A stretch of DNA of 64,000 bases. Origin: Vibrio sp. 05-20-BW147. GTDB lineage: Bacteria; Pseudomonadota; Gammaproteobacteria; Enterobacterales; Vibrionaceae. The stretch lies in assembly GCF_013369385.1 (NCBI RefSeq), contig NZ_SZTO01000001.1:62001-126000 (forward strand). Direction: 5' to 3'. This document shows positions 9,022-17,370 of the stretch, in pieces. The position numbers were made by a program, and so were the translations under genes. The notes beneath the pieces were generated by a model, which saw only the letters and a program-made list of their open reading frames with translations, searched no databases and was not told where the DNA came from. Each line of letters opens with the position of its first letter. Within the stretch, counting starts at the first letter, position 1.

Positions 9022-9461
9022 TGCTTAATCTTCCTGCAGAATTTGAACAGTTCCACTGGATGGTGGACATGGTACAAAACGTCGACATGGGTTTGATCGT
9101 GTTGGATACCGATTACAATGTGCAAGTGTGGAATGGATTTATGACGCACCACAGTGGCAAACAAGCGCACGACGCCATTGGCAAATCGATCTTTGAACTC
9201 TTTCCAGAGATCCCCCAAGAGTGGTTTAAATTAAAAACCAAGCCAGTGTACAACTTGGGTTGTCGTAGCTTTATCACCTGGCGTCAGCGTCCGTATCTGT
9301 TCCGCTGCCGCAACGTGCGCCCAGTGACACAGCAAGCGGAGTTCATGTATCAAAACGTGACCCTTAACCCGATGCGCACACCCACAGGACAAGTGAAATC
9401 ACTGTTTCTCTCCATACAAGATGCAACCGCAGAAGCGATCATGGCGCAGCAACATCAATAG
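9021..9461 (+). CDS. stand-alone PAS domain protein coupled to the REC-CheC gene
   Basis: The 146-aa product is essentially one PAS domain (about residues 10-130), recognisable from the pattern MVDMVQNVDMGLIVLDTDYNVQVWN and a GKSIFELFPEI helix. Two basic, Trp-rich strands around residues 75-95 (TWRQRPYLFRCRNVR) are unusual. It has no output domain, so it must signal through another protein. Its ATG shares one base with the stop of the REC-CheC gene, which implies translational coupling and a working pair. The ligand is unknown. Confidence 0.8.
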   Translation: MLNLPAEFEQFHWMVDMVQNVDMGLIVLDTDYNVQVWNGFMTHHSGKQAHDAIGKSIFELFPEIPQEWFKLKTKPVYNLGCRSFITWRQRPYLFRCRNVRPVTQQAEFMYQNVTLNPMRTPTGQVKSLFLSIQDATAEAIMAQQHQ

Positions 9462-9495
9462 CATTTTGTCGCGTAATTTGTGCAAACTCTCTTTT

Positions 9496-9520
9496 AAGCC
9501 AAGGTTTTCCTTGGCTTTTT
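9496..9520 (+). terminator. intrinsic terminator
   Basis: AAGCCAAGG, a TTTT loop and CCTTGGC are followed by five Ts, downstream of the PAS gene. Confidence 0.85.
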
Positions 9521-9572
9521 CGTCTATAGTCATCGTAGAGCTTTCAGTAACGCGCAAAATAAGGTGACTGCC

Positions 9573-11066
9573 ATGGATTTACGCAAAGCACTGTATACCG
9601 CAAAGCAAGTAAGAGAAGGGGAAGTGGGCGCTGCCGCCAATGCGGGCGTGACACTCTATGAGCTGATGGAAAGAGCAGGGCGCGCCACATTCGCTGTGAT
9701 TCTTAACTATTACCCAGCGGTATCACGCTTATGTGTGGTGTGTGGCAAAGGAAACAATGGCGGTGATGGCTATGTGGTTGCGCGATTAGCTCGTCAGCAA
9801 GGTTTACATGTGATGCTCATTCAAAGCGGCGATGCAGAGAGTTTAAGCGGAGATGCCAAACAAGCGCAGCAAGCATGGCAAGACGCTGGAGGAGAAATAT
9901 CTGACACCGCCAGCCTCAACGTGGCACTTTCGGACTGCGATTTGGTGGTTGACGCTCTACTGGGTACAGGACTAGCTGGCGCTGTTCGTGATGAGATGGC
10001 TAAGGTGATGGATGCGGTCAACCTCGCGGGTAAACCGATTGTGTCCGTGGATATTCCGTCCGGACTTTGTGCTGATACCGGCCAAGCGCTTCCTGACGCC
10101 ATTCATGCCGATCACACCATCACCTTCATTGGCACCAAACAAGGACTCGTCACGGGAAAAGCGAGAGCGTTTTGTGGAGCGATACATTTTGCTGATCTTG
10201 GCGTCGGTGCTGAATTTGCCAAATTGGTTCCGAGTTTCAAGATGACGATTGAGCGCGATGAGATTGCTCAATGGCGATTTACCAGAGACCGCTGCGCTCA
10301 TAAAGGTGACCATGGACGTGTTGTGTTGATCGGGGGTAACCGCGGCATGTCTGGGGCAATCTCATTAGCGGCAACCGCTTGCGCGCGCAGTGGCGCAGGT
10401 TTGGTGGCCGCACTGACGCATCCAGAATCCGCCTTGCCGCTGCAAATCCATTGCCCTGAAGTGATGACGCTGGGCTATAACGAAGACAAGAAAGAACTCG
10501 AAAAGAAACTCGACTGGGCTGATCTACTCGTGGTGGGACCGGGTTTAGGAACCGATGAATGGGCAAAAAAACGTTGGAACGACATTGCCAATTTCCAAGG
10601 CCCAATGGTGTTAGATGCCGATGGTTTGAACTGGCTTGCGCGCTACCCAAACCACAATGATCGGCGCATTATTACCCCGCATCCGGGAGAAGCCGCAAGG
10701 TTGCTCGGCTGTAGCGTTAATGAAGTCGAAGCCGATCGATTTGCCGCGATTTCGGTATTGCAAAGCCAATACGGAGGCGTCGTGGTCCTTAAGGGGGCAG
10801 GAACCCTGATTTGCGATGGTACACAGACTTTCGTGTGTAACGCTGGCAACCCTGGCATGGCTTCTGGGGGAATGGGCGATGTGCTTTCCGGTGTGATCGG
10901 TGCGTTATTAGCACAGAAGCTGCCATTATTGAGAGCCGCATCGCTAGGCGTGCTTTTACACAGTTGTGCGGCGGATATTTGCGCGGAACAAGATGGGGAG
11001 ATAGGCTTGCTTGCTTCCGATCTGCTGCTGAAGATACGCCAGCTAAACAACACAAACCCACATTGA
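9573..11066 (+). CDS. nnr: bifunctional NAD(P)HX epimerase / ADP-dependent dehydratase (Nnr)
   Basis: This is a metabolite-repair enzyme that epimerises hydrated NAD(P)H and then dehydrates it back to NAD(P)H. The N-terminal YjeF_N domain (about 5-215) carries GKGNNGGDGYVVAR and VDALLGTGL; the C-terminal ribokinase-like domain (about 225-495) carries VVGPGLG, VLDADGLN and the GMASGGMGDVLSG ATP/ADP-binding motif. In many bacteria it precedes tsaE, but here it is followed by an opposite-strand gene. I prefer the ATG at 9573 because AAGG lies 8 bp before it; a GTG at 9564 is also possible. Confidence 0.93.
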   Translation: MDLRKALYTAKQVREGEVGAAANAGVTLYELMERAGRATFAVILNYYPAVSRLCVVCGKGNNGGDGYVVARLARQQGLHVMLIQSGDAESLSGDAKQAQQAWQDAGGEISDTASLNVALSDCDLVVDALLGTGLAGAVRDEMAKVMDAVNLAGKPIVSVDIPSGLCADTGQALPDAIHADHTITFIGTKQGLVTGKARAFCGAIHFADLGVGAEFAKLVPSFKMTIERDEIAQWRFTRDRCAHKGDHGRVVLIGGNRGMSGAISLAATACARSGAGLVAALTHPESALPLQIHCPEVMTLGYNEDKKELEKKLDWADLLVVGPGLGTDEWAKKRWNDIANFQGPMVLDADGLNWLARYPNHNDRRIITPHPGEAARLLGCSVNEVEADRFAAISVLQSQYGGVVVLKGAGTLICDGTQTFVCNAGNPGMASGGMGDVLSGVIGALLAQKLPLLRAASLGVLLHSCAADICAEQDGEIGLLASDLLLKIRQLNNTNPH

Positions 11067-11152
11067 ATAACACATACCAATATAGGTTTATTGGGCAAGG
11101 GTGTTGGTCACTTGCTATTTATGTGGGCGGGATGTTTAGCGTGATGAGATAA

Positions 11153-11752
11153 CTATCTGGCTACTGCTCCGCCTAAGTTTAAATCGGTTGGCCATTTGGT
11201 GATGCGATTACCACCAAGAAAAATATGCCCTTTGACCGTCATTTTGTTGGGAAACTCGGTGATAGCAGAACCGCCGATGTACAGATTTCCTTCGATGATG
11301 ATGTTCTCTGGAAGTGCTGTGAGGGGGGTTCGTATAACGCTCAAATCACCTTTGACTCTAAGTCCGTTTGGTAGTTTTTCAAGTGGTGTGTCCGTGAGAT
11401 TCAAATAGCCACCGAGCTTTACGCCGCCAGGCCAGTTCTTTATCTTTGAACCCAGTAAATTGGCGTAGCCTGTGATCGAAGTTCCAGCGTAGATTGTGGC
11501 AAGCTCGCTGTTGCTTGCTTCGAGGCTGCCCTCAATCTTGAGCTCTTTGGGCAGTGCTTTTATGCTGGTGCTGCCAATGTTTAAGTTCCCCTTAACGGTT
11601 AAGCTTTCTGGCAGAGAGGTGTATGGCTTATTGCGCAAATCAAGATTGCCATAATTATCAAGGTGATTGAGAATTTGGTAATAGTCGAGTGGAGTGGCGA
11701 CAGTGAGAGCAGTAAAGAGTGATGTCAATAAAGTGGCGAGAAATCGTTTCAT
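11153..11752 (-). CDS. exported leucine-rich-repeat-like protein
   Basis: From the ATG at 11752 the product has 199 residues: a signal peptide (MKRFLATLLTSLF... to about residue 19) followed by about eight repeats of roughly 20 residues of the form LPxxLxVxGxLxLxxTxI. These include LPESLTVKGNLNIGSTSI, LPNGLRVKGDLSVIRTPL and FPNKMTVKGHIFLGGNRI. Such repeats should form a right-handed beta-solenoid. An upstream ATG (11806) would place the signal peptide internally and is rejected. There is no lipobox or membrane anchor, so a periplasmic or secreted location is likely. Function is unknown. Confidence 0.7.
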   Translation of the reverse strand: MKRFLATLLTSLFTALTVATPLDYYQILNHLDNYGNLDLRNKPYTSLPESLTVKGNLNIGSTSIKALPKELKIEGSLEASNSELATIYAGTSITGYANLLGSKIKNWPGGVKLGGYLNLTDTPLEKLPNGLRVKGDLSVIRTPLTALPENIIIEGNLYIGGSAITEFPNKMTVKGHIFLGGNRITKWPTDLNLGGAVAR

Positions 11753-11839
11753 AGCGGTATGGCTACTTCCAGTCGCAGAGTGAAATACATCGGGGTATGT
11801 TGGCATTGTAGCTTACAAAGCTTGATTGGAGAGAAAGAG

Positions 11840-12169
11840 ATGAGTAAAAAATTGATCGCTGTACAAAGCTTTAGAGCCTCCGCTTGGAAGAGTCTAGTGG
11901 GATATGGGTGCTTGCTGCTAATAATGGCAACACACAGCTCATTAGTGGTGGCGAAAACGAGTTCAACGGGAGATAAGGTAGTGGCAGTGGTCGCTGCTGG
12001 AGAGGCATCCCGTTTACGCGTCTGTTACTACCAAGACCAAGCGTATTCATTGGGCGCCGTTTTAAGCGTTGAAGGGGTAATTATTGAATGTGTAGCAGAG
12101 AAGAGTTTTGAAACTAATGGGGCGCTACGTTGGCAAAAGCTGCAAAGAAAAGACGAGCCAAAACAATAA
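11840..12169 (+). CDS. small exported protein with a DUF1496-like CYY motif
   Basis: The start at 11840 is chosen because GGAGAGAAAGAG directly precedes it; the longer frame from 11759 lacks a ribosome-binding site and overlaps the divergent gene's leader. The 109-aa product has a signal peptide (hydrophobic 21-39, cleaved near VVA) and a C-terminal segment RVCYYQDQAYSLGAVLSVEG with a later Cys. This matches my recollection of the DUF1496 family found in Vibrio and enterics. The two Cys could form a disulphide. Function is unknown. Confidence 0.65.
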   Translation: MSKKLIAVQSFRASAWKSLVGYGCLLLIMATHSSLVVAKTSSTGDKVVAVVAAGEASRLRVCYYQDQAYSLGAVLSVEGVIIECVAEKSFETNGALRWQKLQRKDEPKQ

Positions 12170-12202
12170 GGCTCGTCATCCAATCATGGTGAGATCGCAT
12201 CA

Positions 12203-12502
12203 CTAACGAGATAGAGAGCGACTCTTCAGTTCAAAAATCAGTTTTTCTGCGCTGACTTCAAATTTAAAGCGTGCTTTCAGTTCAGTGGCGTTATCGGCTA
12301 GTTCGCTGGTGTTGTATTCCACGTTTTCGTTGACCGCTTTGGCAAGCTCAACATACTTAGCAAACTCGGCTTCTAGCAATTCTTTCGAGCTGGCGTAGAT
12401 AGTGACATCAGCAACGTCGTCGCCTTCTTTGATGATAAAGCCAATCTCACCCGCGCAGCCACAGGCTTCGCATACTTGGGTTTCTTCGTGTTCAATGCTC
12501 AT
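12203..12502 (-). CDS. YfcZ/YiiS-family protein (DUF406)
   Basis: This is a 99-aa soluble protein with an N-terminal CEACGCAGEIGF segment (three cysteines) and a following alpha/beta region with VADVTIYASSKELLEAEFAKY, typical of the DUF406 family (YfcZ, YiiS). Proteins of this family are conserved in gamma-proteobacteria without a proven function. The cysteine cluster could bind a metal, which is inference. It faces away from luxT across a 526-bp gap. Confidence 0.8.
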   Translation of the reverse strand: MSIEHEETQVCEACGCAGEIGFIIKEGDDVADVTIYASSKELLEAEFAKYVELAKAVNENVEYNTSELADNATELKARFKFEVSAEKLIFELKSRSLSR

Positions 12503-13028
12503 AACGAATCCTCACTTAAAAAAGGGATTATACTCAAGACGCTTTTATTCTACATAAATAATTGGAACATCTTGGATAAAAAAATATCGGTATGCTATGT
12601 TGTAATGTGAGCGGTTTGATAAGAGATAAGATTAGTTCTTGTTAATGTAGGATGTGATCGGAATCAATTATTTGCTGGATTTCACATTTTAACAACTGAG
12701 GAATCTCTCCCAGTGAGTTGCACGTAGCAGGATTTTATAAGAGTATCTCGTGATAAATTATTTTTACATAATCTATCGCTATCAATTGAGTAAAAACGCA
12801 GAGCTTAATATTAAACTGTCTGCATTAATTGCTATTACTTAAGTTTCATATTCTGTGCGTTTGGTTCGATCAAAGACATACGTCTGCAAACTTGTTTTAC
12901 AGTATCCCGTGATAAAAAAGTAGGTTTATTTATTTTGGGAGTATTGTTTTTGATTATTGGTTGATAACGATTTTCATTCTGACCTCAGACTTTGAGTCAG
13001 ATGGATTTACAAAGAGAAGAGCTAAAAT
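12503..13028. promoter_or_regulatory. long AT-rich regulatory gap upstream of luxT
   Basis: No ORF or stable hairpin is evident in these 526 bp. A 16-bp near-perfect direct repeat, AGTATCTCGTGATAAA (12742-12757) and AGTATCCCGTGATAAA (12901-12916), is 159 bp apart. A LuxR/HapR-like stretch, TTATTGGTTGATAA, lies about 65 bp before the luxT start. I looked for a sigma-54 -24/-12 element and found none. The length suggests complex control of luxT. Confidence 0.45.
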
Positions 13029-13490
13029 ATGCCAAAGCGTAGCAAAGAAGATACCGAAATCACTATTCAAAAAATCATGGATGCCGTTGTTGATCAGTTG
13101 CTGAGACTGGGTTATGACAAAATGTCATACACGACCCTAAGTCAGCAAACAGGTGTTTCACGCACAGGTATAAGTCACCATTTCCCTAAGAAAACGGACT
13201 TTACCGCTGCACTAGACGGCCGAATTTTCAAACTGTTTGTTGAGCACCTAGAGTTCAACAAAGGTTTGGATGAATTTTCAAACAGCTGGATTATCGCACT
13301 GGAAGATGAGCAGTTCCGTGCCATCCTGCGTCTACTATTCCATCATATTGTGATTGCAGAGCGAGCTCATGAGTTCGCGGCAAACGGTATTGATCGCCTT
13401 TACAAAATGGCAGAAAGTCAATTTGGCGAAGGCAGCGAAAAAGAGCTGGAATGGCTCTTTGGTAAGTCGCTTGTTCGTATTAGCCAATAA
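13029..13490 (+). CDS. luxT: LuxT/SwrT, TetR-family regulator of quorum sensing and swarming
   Basis: The product has 153 residues, the length reported for V. harveyi LuxT (SwrT in V. parahaemolyticus). It has an N-terminal TetR helix-turn-helix (YTTLSQQTGVSRTGISHHFPKKTDF) and a short C-terminal ligand-type domain. LuxT influences luminescence, qrr1 expression and lateral flagella in Vibrio. The position beside hutD matches the gene order I recall for the V. cholerae orthologue next to the hut genes. It has its own terminator and a long upstream control region. The name is from recognition, not alignment. Confidence 0.85.
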   Translation: MPKRSKEDTEITIQKIMDAVVDQLLRLGYDKMSYTTLSQQTGVSRTGISHHFPKKTDFTAALDGRIFKLFVEHLEFNKGLDEFSNSWIIALEDEQFRAILRLLFHHIVIAERAHEFAANGIDRLYKMAESQFGEGSEKELEWLFGKSLVRISQ

Positions 13491-13504
13491 GCACAAAGAA
13501 ATAT

Positions 13505-13531
13505 AAAAAAGCTCCAAACGGAGCTTTTTTT
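13505..13531. terminator. bidirectional intrinsic terminator
   Basis: A-run, GCTCC, AAAC loop, GGAGC, T-run: it serves luxT and can also end the hut operon coming from the right. Confidence 0.85.
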
Positions 13532-13566
13532 ATGTCTTATGATGGCGTTGATTGCCGGCTCTCTGC

Positions 13567-14352
13567 TTAAGCGGCAGGATGAACCAAAGGAAAGCCTAAG
13601 GTCGGATGGCGGCCTATAAGCGCCTTATAGCCGTATACAGAGGCAATAACGTCAGGTGTTAATGCTTGTTCTGGCGCGTTGTCAGTAACGATCTTACCGT
13701 CGTTGAGGATAACTAACCGATCTGAGTACTGGGCGGCGAGGTTGAGATCGTGGAGTACAATAATGACAGCTGCGTTATGATCTTTTGCAAGTGTTCGGGC
13801 GATACTCAAAGTATTGTGCTGGTGAGCAAGATCGAGGGCAGAAGTAGGCTCATCAAGCATCAGTATCTTTTGCTCACCTGCTTGGTCAAGTTGGGTCAAC
13901 ACCCTTGCGAGATGTAACCGCTGCTTTTCCCCACCGGATAACGCTGGATAAAGGCTCTCGGATAGGTGCCAGACATCAGTCAACTGCATATATTTTTTCG
14001 CCACTTCTTGCACTTCATCATGGGAGAGCGAAAGCGGTATTGCCCCTAGTTCAACCACTTCTTTCGCTAAAAATGGAAAAGTGAGTGAGCTGCTTTGCGG
14101 CAGCAAACCAAGGTGTCGTGATAACTTTGCTGGGTTCCAGCGAGAGGTTGCTTTGCCAAAGTACTCTATGGCGTGTGACGATGGTATTTCCCCACTGAGC
14201 AGCTTCAGTAACGTACTTTTCCCAGCTCCATTTGGACCAAGTAATGCGACAACTTCTCCTGCACGGAACTCAATGTTAACTTGGTCTAAAACACGACGTT
14301 GTCCGTATTGAAGCGTCAGGTTTTTTCCACGAAGAACCACAGAATTGTTCAC
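13567..14352 (-). CDS. hutD: HutD/HmuV, haem ABC transporter ATP-binding protein
   Basis: This is the ATPase that powers haem transfer from the periplasm to the cytoplasm. The 261-aa product has Walker A GPNGAGKST, the Q-loop, the ABC signature LSGGEKQRLHLARVL, Walker B ILMLDEPTSALD and the H-loop IVLHDLN. It is the last gene of the tonB-exbBD-hutBCD operon and overlaps hutC by 4 bp. Confidence 0.95.
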   Translation of the reverse strand: MNNSVVLRGKNLTLQYGQRRVLDQVNIEFRAGEVVALLGPNGAGKSTLLKLLSGEIPSSHAIEYFGKATSRWNPAKLSRHLGLLPQSSSLTFPFLAKEVVELGAIPLSLSHDEVQEVAKKYMQLTDVWHLSESLYPALSGGEKQRLHLARVLTQLDQAGEQKILMLDEPTSALDLAHQHNTLSIARTLAKDHNAAVIIVLHDLNLAAQYSDRLVILNDGKIVTDNAPEQALTPDVIASVYGYKALIGRHPTLGFPLVHPAA

Positions 14353-15380
14353 AGTATTCTCCCTTTCTGTTTAAACAGCAGGTAAATAAAGAAAGGTGCA
14401 CCAATGGCGGCGGTGACGATGCCAACAGGCAGTTCTGCAGGCGCGACAGCGATGCGCGCGACCATGTCGGCTAGGGTTAACAGCAGAGCGCCAAGTAAAG
14501 CCGAAAGTGGGATCAGCTTACGATGGTCTGGCCCTGCCAGCATGCGTCCAAGGTGAGGGATAACAAGGCCTATAAAACCGATGGCCCCACAAATGCTCAC
14601 TGTGATGCCAACCCCCACCGCGGAGAAAATGATCAATCCACGTTTTAACGTTTGAACCTCTATCCCTAAGTGTCGAGCTTCGGATTCACCAAGAAGCAAG
14701 GCATTGAGTGGCATCGCTTTGCCAAAGAAGTAACTATAAAGGATGGCAAACGTCACCGCTGCGAGAGTGATCGAGCTCCAATTAGCGGCCGCAAGAGAGC
14801 CCATCGACCATAGAGAAAGATCGCGTAGCGTTTGGTCGTCAGCGAGGAAGTTCAAATAACCAATTGCAGCCCCCGAAATGGCGCTAATGGCGACACCCGC
14901 AAGAAGCATGATGGTGACGGAAGTGCCAAACTGATTAGACCCCATTTTGTAAACAAGAGCCGTTGCCAACGCGCCACCAATAAAACTGGCGACAGGTAGC
15001 ACGGCAAGGTTCATCACGGACGTGCTAAACAGAGCGACTTGAGACAGCGCGACAATAGCGATGGCGCCACCGAGCGCAGCACCTGCTGAAACGCCAATGA
15101 TTCCAGGTTCTGCAAGAGGGTTACGAAAAAGTCCCTGCATAACTACGCCACACAGCGCGAGGATAGCGCCAATAAACATGCACAGTAACGTGCGGGGCAA
15201 GCGAATTTCTCGGATCACCACATCGATATGTGGTGCGAGTTCCCCAAACTGGAACAAACTCGCGAGTGTATCAGTAGCACTGATGTTCATAGGGCCAACC
15301 GTCACGGAGACAATGGCGGTCAGAGCAAGCGCCGACATCAGTGCAGCGACGCAAGTAGTAAGTGAAATATGACGTAGCAT
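14349..15380 (-). CDS. hutC: HutC/HmuU, haem ABC transporter permease
   Basis: This FecCD-family permease forms the inner-membrane haem channel with HutD. The 343-aa product is highly hydrophobic with about 9-10 membrane segments and the family motif RLPRTLLCMFIGAILALCGVVMQG near residue 60. The conserved coupling loop GFIGLVIPHLGR lies near residue 270. It is 9 bp downstream of hutB and overlaps hutD. Confidence 0.95.
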   Translation of the reverse strand: MLRHISLTTCVAALMSALALTAIVSVTVGPMNISATDTLASLFQFGELAPHIDVVIREIRLPRTLLCMFIGAILALCGVVMQGLFRNPLAEPGIIGVSAGAALGGAIAIVALSQVALFSTSVMNLAVLPVASFIGGALATALVYKMGSNQFGTSVTIMLLAGVAISAISGAAIGYLNFLADDQTLRDLSLWSMGSLAAANWSSITLAAVTFAILYSYFFGKAMPLNALLLGESEARHLGIEVQTLKRGLIIFSAVGVGITVSICGAIGFIGLVIPHLGRMLAGPDHRKLIPLSALLGALLLTLADMVARIAVAPAELPVGIVTAAIGAPFFIYLLFKQKGRIL

Positions 15381-15389
15381 CTTTTGTGA

Positions 15390-16244
15390 TTATTGGGTGT
15401 AAAGTAGTTGGTTAAGGCGTTTGGCTTCCGCTAGGCTTTTTAGACCAAGCCCACCCACCAGAGCAGAACCATCGATAGTGATGATCTGTTTGTTTTTACC
15501 CGCTGGAGTCGCAGCGAGTAGCGGCATCATTTTAATGATCGCCTCTGGTCCGCCCAACTTCTCATAGCTACGGCCACTCACCAAAATAACATCAGGTTGC
15601 ATCTCTACCATTGCTTCGGCAGACAGAGGCTTATAGGAAGTAATTTTATCGGCGGCGGGATTAATGGCGCCTGCTAAATCGATGATGGCGTTTGGAGTGG
15701 TTTCATTGCCAGCCACGTTGGCGGCGCGCCCTTCATGGATGAGCAGGAACAGGACTTTCTTCTTGGTTTGTCGGGCCGGTTGGTTACCCTCTAAACTGAC
15801 GATTTGGCGATCCACCATCGCTTTGAGCTCTTTTGCTTCATCGGTTTTGTTCAAAATGGTGGCTATTTGATCGATGCGAGCTTTAAGCCCTTCAACATTC
15901 GCGTCTGTGTTAACGACCTCGATTTGTACACCGGTTGATTTTAGCTGTTGCAGTACAGGGGCTGGGCCCATTTCGTCTGAGCCAATCAGCTTGGTTGGAG
16001 ACAAAGCGAGTAGACCTTCTGCAGAGAGACGACGGTGGTAGCCGATTTTGGGTAACACATGCCCATCAGGGAGTTGGCTCGTGACATCGATAGCGACCAG
16101 CAATTGCTCGGCTTTTAGTGCCAAAATCAGCTCAGTAACTGCGCTGCCAGCACTGATAACTCGTTCCTGAGCGGCCTGAAGTGGTGTAGCGATAGTGGCT
16201 GTGAGCAAAATCATGCTTAGGCAAAATGGTGTTAATTTCTTCAT
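15390..16244 (-). CDS. hutB: HutB/HmuT, periplasmic haem-binding protein
   Basis: HutB captures haem released by the TonB-dependent receptor and delivers it to HutCD. The 284-aa product has a signal peptide (cleaved near LQA, residue 24) and the class III binding-protein fold (TroA-like) with RVISAGSAVTELILAL and the YHRRLSAEGLLAL loop, which contains a Tyr-His pair that may ligate haem iron. It lies between exbD and hutC in the operon. Confidence 0.94.
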   Translation of the reverse strand: MKKLTPFCLSMILLTATIATPLQAAQERVISAGSAVTELILALKAEQLLVAIDVTSQLPDGHVLPKIGYHRRLSAEGLLALSPTKLIGSDEMGPAPVLQQLKSTGVQIEVVNTDANVEGLKARIDQIATILNKTDEAKELKAMVDRQIVSLEGNQPARQTKKKVLFLLIHEGRAANVAGNETTPNAIIDLAGAINPAADKITSYKPLSAEAMVEMQPDVILVSGRSYEKLGGPEAIIKMMPLLAATPAGKNKQIITIDGSALVGGLGLKSLAEAKRLNQLLYTQ

Positions 16245-16257
16245 TCCTGAAATCTCT

Positions 16258-16680
16258 TTACTGGGGTTGTTCTGTCAGTAACTGCGTTGCTTTTATGCCT
16301 TTTTCCTGTAAGAAGGCCAATAGCGTCACTAGGTGTTGAATGTCTGCGGTTTTTTCTGCGCCAATAATCACGGGTTTATCCGTCTGTTTTGTTTCTTCGG
16401 TCAGCGCTAAGGTAAAGTTTTGCCAATCGATGTAGCGTTTACCGTTGATGGCCCAATGTGGCTCATCTTGCAATATGTTGATGGTGATCGATTGTTTATC
16501 CACTGCGGCGACGGCTTGTGAATCGCTGCTCGGCAAATCGACCTCAATGGACTCAAGCTTGACCGCTGCCGTCAACATCAGAAACACCATGACGATAAAA
16601 ATAATGTCGAGTAAAGGTGTGAGATCCGGCGTTAGACCAAAATGTTCATTTGAACGTGGCGCTTTAATCATGAATCGCAA
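16258..16680 (-). CDS. exbD: ExbD1, proton-driven TonB energiser subunit
   Basis: ExbD forms the proton-motive complex with ExbB that energises TonB. The 140-aa product has one membrane helix (about 21-41) with the conserved proton-path Asp in LTPLLDIIFIVMVFLML and a periplasmic C-terminal domain. It overlaps exbB by 17 bp and is followed by hutB 13 bp later. Confidence 0.94.
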   Translation of the reverse strand: MRFMIKAPRSNEHFGLTPDLTPLLDIIFIVMVFLMLTAAVKLESIEVDLPSSDSQAVAAVDKQSITINILQDEPHWAINGKRYIDWQNFTLALTEETKQTDKPVIIGAEKTADIQHLVTLLAFLQEKGIKATQLLTEQPQ

Positions 16681-17368
16681 CCTGTTTTTGAGTGTTCAAC
16701 GTTTGCTGCTGTGCAATGTGTTTACCGGGTGCGATATGCTGCAGTGAAACGCCTTCCAACCATAAGTTGACGTAGTTAAGGCTATGCTCAAGTTTAGACA
16801 TGACGCGATCCGCCCATAGCCCTAGAAGTTGCGCACTGGCGATAGCTGGAAGTGCAATCAATAGCCCCGCTGCGGTGGTTCTCATCGCTAACCCTAAGCC
16901 CTCGGCCAAGTCATTAGGTGTGATATTGCCGGTTGAAGCAGCAACGCCTTTAAACATCTCGATTAGGCCTAAAACCGTACCCAACAATCCGAGTAGTGGG
17001 CTGATCACACCAATTAGGGTGAGCAAGCGAAGTCCTGAGTGGAGTTGGTGACGTTTCTCTTGTAGCCACATGCCAGCGGCATCTTCGCGCAGTGATTTCG
17101 CGAAATCATGGTGAGCCAGCAACATGGCGACACCACGGTAAAGTAATGGTTTTTTGTTTGCCAACGTTTCGGCTAGCTGTTCAATTTCTCGGCTGTTCGT
17201 TGGCGAAATTTGATTCAACTGTTGGCGAATGGCACGTTTACCAACGCCAATACTAAGTGCGACTTGAATCAAACGTTCTAGTACGATCATGACCGTCAGT
17301 GCTGAGCAAAAAATAAGGGGCCAAGCCATAAGGCCAAGTTGGTTTTGAAGTTGTATTAGTTGTTGCAT
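16664..17368 (-). CDS. exbB: ExbB1, TonB-complex proton channel subunit
   Basis: This is a MotA/TolQ/ExbB-family channel protein of 234 residues with three membrane helices (about 14-34, 112-132, 160-180) and the conserved GLLGTVLGLIEMF and AMRTTAAGLLIALPAI motifs. It starts 2 bp after the tonB stop and overlaps exbD by 17 bp, so the three subunits are made together. Confidence 0.94.
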   Translation of the reverse strand: MQQLIQLQNQLGLMAWPLIFCSALTVMIVLERLIQVALSIGVGKRAIRQQLNQISPTNSREIEQLAETLANKKPLLYRGVAMLLAHHDFAKSLREDAAGMWLQEKRHQLHSGLRLLTLIGVISPLLGLLGTVLGLIEMFKGVAASTGNITPNDLAEGLGLAMRTTAAGLLIALPAIASAQLLGLWADRVMSKLEHSLNYVNLWLEGVSLQHIAPGKHIAQQQTLNTQKQVAIHD

Positions 17369-17370
17369 GT

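Noticed and set aside
12503-13028. Sigma-54 promoter or small RNA upstream of luxT
   Set aside because: Both strands were read for TGGCAC-N5-TTGC and for a terminator hairpin; neither was found.
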